From NCBI GenBank assembly GCA_963854835.1, contig OY978525.1:44060554-44124553 (forward strand): DNA of 64,000 nt, written 5' to 3'. The translations under genes were made by a program, and so were the position numbers. Of the stretch, positions 59,720 to 64,000 are shown one piece after another; position 1 is the first letter of the stretch; every line of letters begins with the position of its first letter. The notes below the pieces were generated by a model. The model saw only the letters and a list, made by a program, of their open reading frames with translations, had not been told where the DNA came from and searched no databases. The DNA is from Megamerina dolium (taxonomy: Eukaryota > Arthropoda > Insecta > Diptera > Megamerinidae).

Positions 59720-61729
59720 GGTTTTATGTCCAGTTGGAATTCCTGAATATTTCTGATGCTAGTACAGCAAAAACCCTTCTTCGGTCCCCCTCTCAAGAAA
59801 AGCCTCATTCAGTAAACGTGAAGTTTTATCGATGATTGCCAAACTATTCGATCCAGCTGGATGATTGGCACCCAAAATTATTGATGCTGAAATTTTAATG
59901 CAACAGCTGTGGCTAGATAAAACCGATTGGGATAAATCTGTTAAGCTACTAACGCTGCACAAATGGCAGATATTTTTGTCGGATTACCCGAATCTGGCAT
60001 TCATACGCATTCCGCGTTTTGTAGATTTCTCTCCCGACTCAAATCTGCAATTTCATGGCTTCTGCGATGCTTCGGAAAAAGCTTATGCCGCAGCAGTATA
60101 CATACGTATGGAGAATTCGTCTGATGAAGTCCGTACCTATTTGTTGGCGGCAAAGACCCGTGTTGCCCCAGTTAAAACCCTATCACTACCACGTTTGGAA
60201 TTATTTGGAGCAGATCTGCTAGCAAATATGCTAGACGTTTTAATGGCAAGGGCCATCTTGGCTCCATATATCACTCTCTGATTGGCCCAACACAACTTTG
60301 AATTATGAGCTGATTAATACGCCTGAAATTAAGGTTATAAAATCCCACTTCGTAAGATCGGAAGAATCCAATGATATTTTGAATCATTTTTCTTCTCTCT
60401 CTCGCGCGTTACGTGTCATTTCTAATATCTTTCGATTCTTCCATAACACTCAAGCAGCGAAGCGAACTGATAATTGCTTTGCTTCTCTCAGCATCTTGAC
60501 TGAAGAGATCGTTTTCACACGATATAAGTTAATAATATTATGTCAAATGCGACATTATCCCCAAGAATATGCTAACTTATCAAATAGATCCCGGTTCCAT
60601 GTAAGAGCGACATACTCGCGCTCAACTCGTTTATAGACTCGCGTGGAATAATGCGTATAAACGGTCGCTTAGCTCACTCCCCAGCTCTCTCTTATCGTGA
60701 GAGATTCCCTATATTGCTCCCATATGGTGGACGATTAACCCAGTTGCTACTTGTGTTTGTTCATTTGGTCTCAATGTACAGCGCTAATCAGCTGCTCCTA
60801 CGCTTAATTTGTATGGAGTTCCGGATTCCCAAGCTAAAAAACTTAGTAAAGACAACCGTGCATAAGTGCAAAATATGTGTGCTTGAAAAACAAAAGCACT
60901 TCACCCAGATAAAGGCTGCTCTTCCACCCGAATGCACATCTCTCTCGAGACCCTTTTCTACGACCAGTGTCGATTTTGCTGGTCCATTTGACATTAAAAC
61001 ATATATCGGCCGTGTATGCCACATAACCAAAGGCTATGCTTGCCTGTTTGTATGTTTTGCCACGAAGGCTACACATTTGGTGGTAACGAGCGATTTGACA
61101 ACGCCTACCTTTCTTGCCGCATTCTCTCGCTTCTTTTCCTGTCGTGGATGCCCAACATTAATATTTTCTGACAACGTAACATCGTTTGTGGCCTTTGGGA
61201 AGCAGGTGTAAAGAGTTTTAAAGCTCATTTAAAGAAACTCCCCGCAACTCAAAAATACACCTTTGAAGAGTTCAGCACCTTACTTTCTCGTATCGAGGCA
61301 TGTCTCAACTCGAGGCCCTTAAGTTCTATGTCTGATAACCCATCAGATTTAGCTCCCCTTACACCTGGTCACTTCTTGATTGGATCTCCATTATTGTCAC
61401 CAGCTGAACTTGATGTCTCTGACGAATCAATACGTACGATTAACCGTTGGCAACGTCTTAAGGTAATTTACCAATCCTTCTGCTTACGGTGGAAGGAGGA
61501 ATACCTTAAAGAACTACATAAACGCGGCAAATGGAAATCCCCGGAAAAAGATGTATGCATAGGTGACCTTGTTGACATACGCAGCGAACAACTCCCACCC
61601 AATGAATGGAGGCTAGGTAGAATCCATAAGACATATTTGGGACCCGATTCACGTATACGAGCGGCTGATGTGAGAACTTCACGAGGCATGCTTACTCATC
61701 CTATTGTTAAGCTTGTGGAGTTTCCCTAA
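59720..61729 (+). pseudogene. BEL-C late pol (RT end, RNase H, integrase) pseudogene
   Basis: It begins inside the end of RT (IIDAEILMQQLWLDKTDWDK, 59878). RNase H follows with FHGFCDASEKAYAAAVYIRM and TRVAPVKTLSLPRLELFGAD (to about 60230). After a deletion, the integrase zinc region (RIPKLKNLVKTTVHKCKICV, near 60820) and the first catalytic block SVDFAGPFDI (60970) are seen. FSDNVTSF with the second Asp (61165) comes next, in an open stretch of 186 codons. A short deletion then removes part of the segment before LWEAGVK-like sequence (61195). The DUF5641 tail (61328-61729) is open to its stop. Confidence 0.88.
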
Positions 61730-61846
61730 GCGCTACTAGCCACATTCTTCTAAGTTCATTCTTATACGCTACTCATTATATTCAATTATTTCCGAATTTA
61801 AATCATACTCTATCACTAACCCGTAGTAAAACTTAACGGACTTTCG

Positions 61847-62362
61847 ATGCTATCCCTAATCCATTTTCCCTTTAATTCGTATTCCAGCATTCTAATCCCT
61901 TTTTTGGTTTTTTTTATTATTTTTGCCGTGTATGTAATCGCGACCATCCGTTGCGGTTATGTACAAGGTTTCTTTCAATGCCATTGGGAAGCAGGTTTGA
62001 AGCAGTTGTCCGGCATCGATATTGCCTTAATTTCTTGGCATATAGCCACGAGGTTTAGCGATGTACAAGCGTGGTGTGATGCCATCATTGTGGTGGAAAA
62101 CATCATCAAAAAGAGAACAAAGCTGCGTCAACCTGAACCTCCCACTTCTACACCATCGAAACCATGCACGTGTAACCAGGCAACAACTGGACCGCAAGTT
62201 GTTCCTGTAAACATTGTGCCAATACAACGCGCTGCTCCGTCCATGGGACAGTTGTTTCCCATGAATTTGTTATTTGGCAATCAGACTCGCCTCGCCTTCC
62301 CTCCTTCATCTACCGTGATGCCGCCCTTGCCATCAACAGACTGGGCTGTCACCCCTTTTTAA
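61847..62362 (+). CDS. 171-residue open frame downstream of BEL-C pol
   Basis: This frame opens about 120 bp after the pol stop and is uninterrupted, while the pol in front of it is broken. The N-terminus (residues about 10-35, including ILIPFLVFFIIFAVYVIATI) looks like a membrane segment or signal anchor. A middle part follows (HWEAGLKQLSGIDIALISWH, then SDVQAWCDAIIVVENI), and then a basic KKRTKLR stretch. The C-terminal third is rich in Pro and Thr with two Cys (PCTCNQ). I recognise no family. It could be an accessory frame of BEL-C, part of its 3' LTR region, or an unrelated exon. It is not an env protein on visible evidence. Confidence 0.35.
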   Translation: MLSLIHFPFNSYSSILIPFLVFFIIFAVYVIATIRCGYVQGFFQCHWEAGLKQLSGIDIALISWHIATRFSDVQAWCDAIIVVENIIKKRTKLRQPEPPTSTPSKPCTCNQATTGPQVVPVNIVPIQRAAPSMGQLFPMNLLFGNQTRLAFPPSSTVMPPLPSTDWAVTPF

Positions 62363-62726
62363 TGCAGTTCCCGATTCCAGCAGTATATTGCATTTGTTGT
62401 ATTATAATTATTAATTTAAATTTGAATTGTATTATTTTAAGTTTTTACTTTTCCTTTCTCAATTTACTATGAATTTGCTTCGAATTATTTTATATTCTCC
62501 TAACTCGATATTTACATTATTCAATACTATTTATAATTAGTTTTTAAGGTTTCTCTCATTATTACTATTATCCTTAATGTTATTTTAAGTTCCCTGAATT
62601 TGTTTTAATTTACATTTGTAAAGAGTTTTCCATTAGGGACATAACAATTTTATCTATTAATAAAACACAGAAATATTTGAGATATTGAGTTCAAATTTAT
62701 TGTAGATATATTGCAAGCATTACATT

Positions 62727-63312
62727 TTATGAGTGAAATTCGATTTCGGTCATATAACCACCACGAGTCCGTTTACAGCGGTCGATTCTTTGGACCCAAT
62801 TTTCCACCACTCTAGCACACATTTCGACCGGAACGTTAGCAATTTCGCGTTGACATAGACCAGTGACTTGATAAAGCCCCATAAAAAGAAATCCAATGAT
62901 GTTAGATCGCATGAACGAGGCGGCCATTCAACCGCACCATTTCTCGAGATAACACATTCACCGAATTTGCCTTGCAATAAATCGATTGTGACGTGTGCTG
63001 TGTGGCTAGTGGCATAGTCTTATTGAAACCACATATCAAGTTCATCCAATTCTGGCCACAAATAATCTTGCAACATAGCACGATAGTGCTCTCCATTGAC
63101 GGTAACATGACGGTCGTTTTCATCCACGAAAACATACGGCCCAATCACACCTCCGGCATAAAAAACGCAAAAACAGTAACTTTTTGCGGGTGCAACAGTG
63201 TCTCAAGAAGCACTTGTGGGTTTGTTGCTGACCAATAACGCATATTTTGCTTATTGACAAAGCCATTGAGCCAAAAATGAGCTTCATCGCTGAAGATGAT
63301 TTTTCGCTCTTA
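62727..63312 (-). pseudogene. rosa-like mariner family 2 transposase pseudogene
   Basis: The minus strand starts inside the catalytic core with IIFSDEAHFWLNGFVNKQNM (first Asp). LLHPQKVTVFAFF follows, then a frame change and GPYVFVDENDRHVTVNGEHY, and then WFQQDYATSHTAHVTIDLLQ with the second Asp. PPRSCDLTSLDFFLWGF carries the third, 41 residues away by count. The tail ends at GGYMTEIEFHS (62727). The layout parallels the rosa mariner at 14162 and 23312, but the sequence is clearly a different family. The N-terminal DNA-binding domain is absent. Confidence 0.85.
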
Positions 63313-63470
63313 AAGTTGCGACCATCGACTCAGAATTTCGGTAGTAATTTTTAATAATTTAAAAACGTTGCTGATTCGTGAACTTTACCATGATGAAAAT
63401 GTTGACATTGACAGTTGATTAAAGAAGTTTATATAAAGATACGAAATTGTTATGTCGCTAATGGAAAACC
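63116..63470. repeat. 355-bp inverted repeat, left arm
   Basis: This is the reverse complement of 63646-64000 with one mismatch noticed (GTCGATGG versus GTCGGTGG) and no indels. It covers the deleted 5' part of the rosa-like element. Confidence 0.95.
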
Positions 63471-63645
63471 ATTATTTGTGCGCAAAGTGCAATCCACAGC
63501 AGTAAGAGCAACAGCGGCAGGGTCGTACTTCCACCAACTGGACATAAAACCGAGACGCAAAGCCTACACCAAACAGATAAAGAGAGAATATAATAAATAT
63601 CAAATAAGCCGAAATGAATAACAATATTAAAACTACTAAATATAG

Positions 63646-64000
63646 GGTTTTCCATTAGCGACATAACAATTTCGTATCTTTATATAAACTTCTTTAATCA
63701 ACTGTCAATGTCAACATTTTCATCATGGTAAAGTTCACGAATCAGCAACGTTTTTAAATTATTAAAAATTACTACCGAAATTCTGAGTCGGTGGTCGCAA
63801 CTTTAAGAGCGAAAAATCATCTTCAGCGATGAAGCTCATTTTTGGCTCAATGGCTTTGTCAATAAGCAAAATATGCGTTATTGGTCAGCAACAAACCCAC
63901 AAGTGCTTCTTGAGACACTGTTGCACCCGCAAAAAGTTACTGTTTTTGCGTTTTTTATGCCGGAGGTGTGATTGGGCCGTATGTTTTCGTGGATGAAAAC
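63646..64000 (+). mobile_element. rosa-like mariner family 2, copy 2, cut by the window end
   Basis: It begins with the same terminal repeat GGTTTTCCATTAGCGACATA, preceded by TATAG, and follows the same N-terminal deletion. It then encodes FSDEAHFWLNGFVNKQNM on the plus strand up to the window edge. It lies head to head with copy 1, 175 bp away, and is the right arm of the inverted repeat. Confidence 0.9.

Larger units (their letters stand above)
62625..63470 (-). mobile_element. rosa-like (DD41D) mariner family 2, copy 1, 5'-deleted
   Basis: The ends GTTTTCCATTAGGGACATAA (62625) and TTATGTCGCTAATGGAAAAC (63450) are inverted repeats with one mismatch over 20 bp. The 846-bp copy lacks the region coding for the transposase N-terminus: the catalytic core joins the terminal region near 63310. 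Its right 355 bp are repeated in inverse orientation at 63646-64000. Confidence 0.88.

Noticed and set aside
61847..62362. Calling the 171-codon frame an envelope protein
   Set aside because: It has one N-terminal hydrophobic segment only, no recognisable fusion or cleavage motif, and is too short for known env proteins.
63415..63621. A 68-codon frame spanning the loop of the terminal inverted repeat
   Set aside because: It begins inside a transposon terminal repeat and has no domain; likely chance.

Overview
This window looks like a transposon-rich, gene-poor stretch of an insect genome. A true fly (Diptera) is most likely and a tephritid fruit fly is plausible. The grounds are the mix of element types (mariner-like elements of several lineages including the DD41D 'rosa' type, BEL/Pao LTR elements, Jockey and RTE retrotransposons, piggyBac and PIF/Harbinger remnants), the very AT-rich spacers, long (TA)n arrays and tRNA-derived SINEs. 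I found no convincing host protein-coding gene, rRNA, canonical tRNA gene or CRISPR array. Almost everything that codes is a broken mobile element.

Layout. 1-0.8 kb: (TA)n arrays around an RTE 3' fragment. 1.1-2.2 kb: a mariner pseudogene. 3.3-4.1 kb: two short interspersed repeats, one a complete SINE with a 15-bp target duplication. 5.3-6.3 kb: a 1,034-bp foldback element. 6.5-9.0 kb: an internally deleted Jockey-type LINE. 10.4-12.3 kb: repeats and a mariner fragment. 13.4-14.1 kb: a piggyBac remnant. 14.1-23.0 kb: a three-level nest, in which a Jockey fragment was hit by a rosa-type mariner, which was then hit by a young BEL/Pao element (BEL-A, 6,633 bp, LTRs differing at 2 of 351 positions). 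23.1-24.6 kb: a second rosa copy sitting inside a (TA)n array. 26.0-26.9 kb: a deleted Ty3/gypsy. 28.0-30.3 kb: an RTE copy carrying a SINE. 30.7-32.8 kb: two different mariners. 33.3-35.2 kb: a hairpin and a Harbinger transposase remnant. 38.6-40.4 kb: a LINE ORF1/endonuclease remnant abutting a Ty3/gypsy RT remnant. 40.5-41.8 kb: a mariner split by a 528-bp Harbinger-like MITE. 42.2-47.3 kb: BEL-B with both LTRs. 48.1-49.0 kb: a repeat inside (TA)n. 50.2-53.1 kb: an RTE copy and a SINE fragment. 53.4-54.3 kb: another mariner. 57.2-62.4 kb: BEL-C, split by an RTE and lacking its middle, with an open 171-codon frame behind pol. 62.6-64.0 kb: two head-to-head rosa-like elements forming a 355-bp inverted repeat that runs off the end.

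How the parts relate. The autonomous elements (BEL/Pao, RTE, Jockey, mariner, Harbinger) would have supplied the enzymes, and the SINEs and MITEs look like their non-autonomous passengers. The SINE partner is not identifiable from sequence alone, although RTE and Jockey machinery are both present. BEL-A is the only element close to functional: it has one in-frame stop and one frameshift. The nesting gives a relative order of insertion: Jockey, then rosa mariner, then BEL-A.
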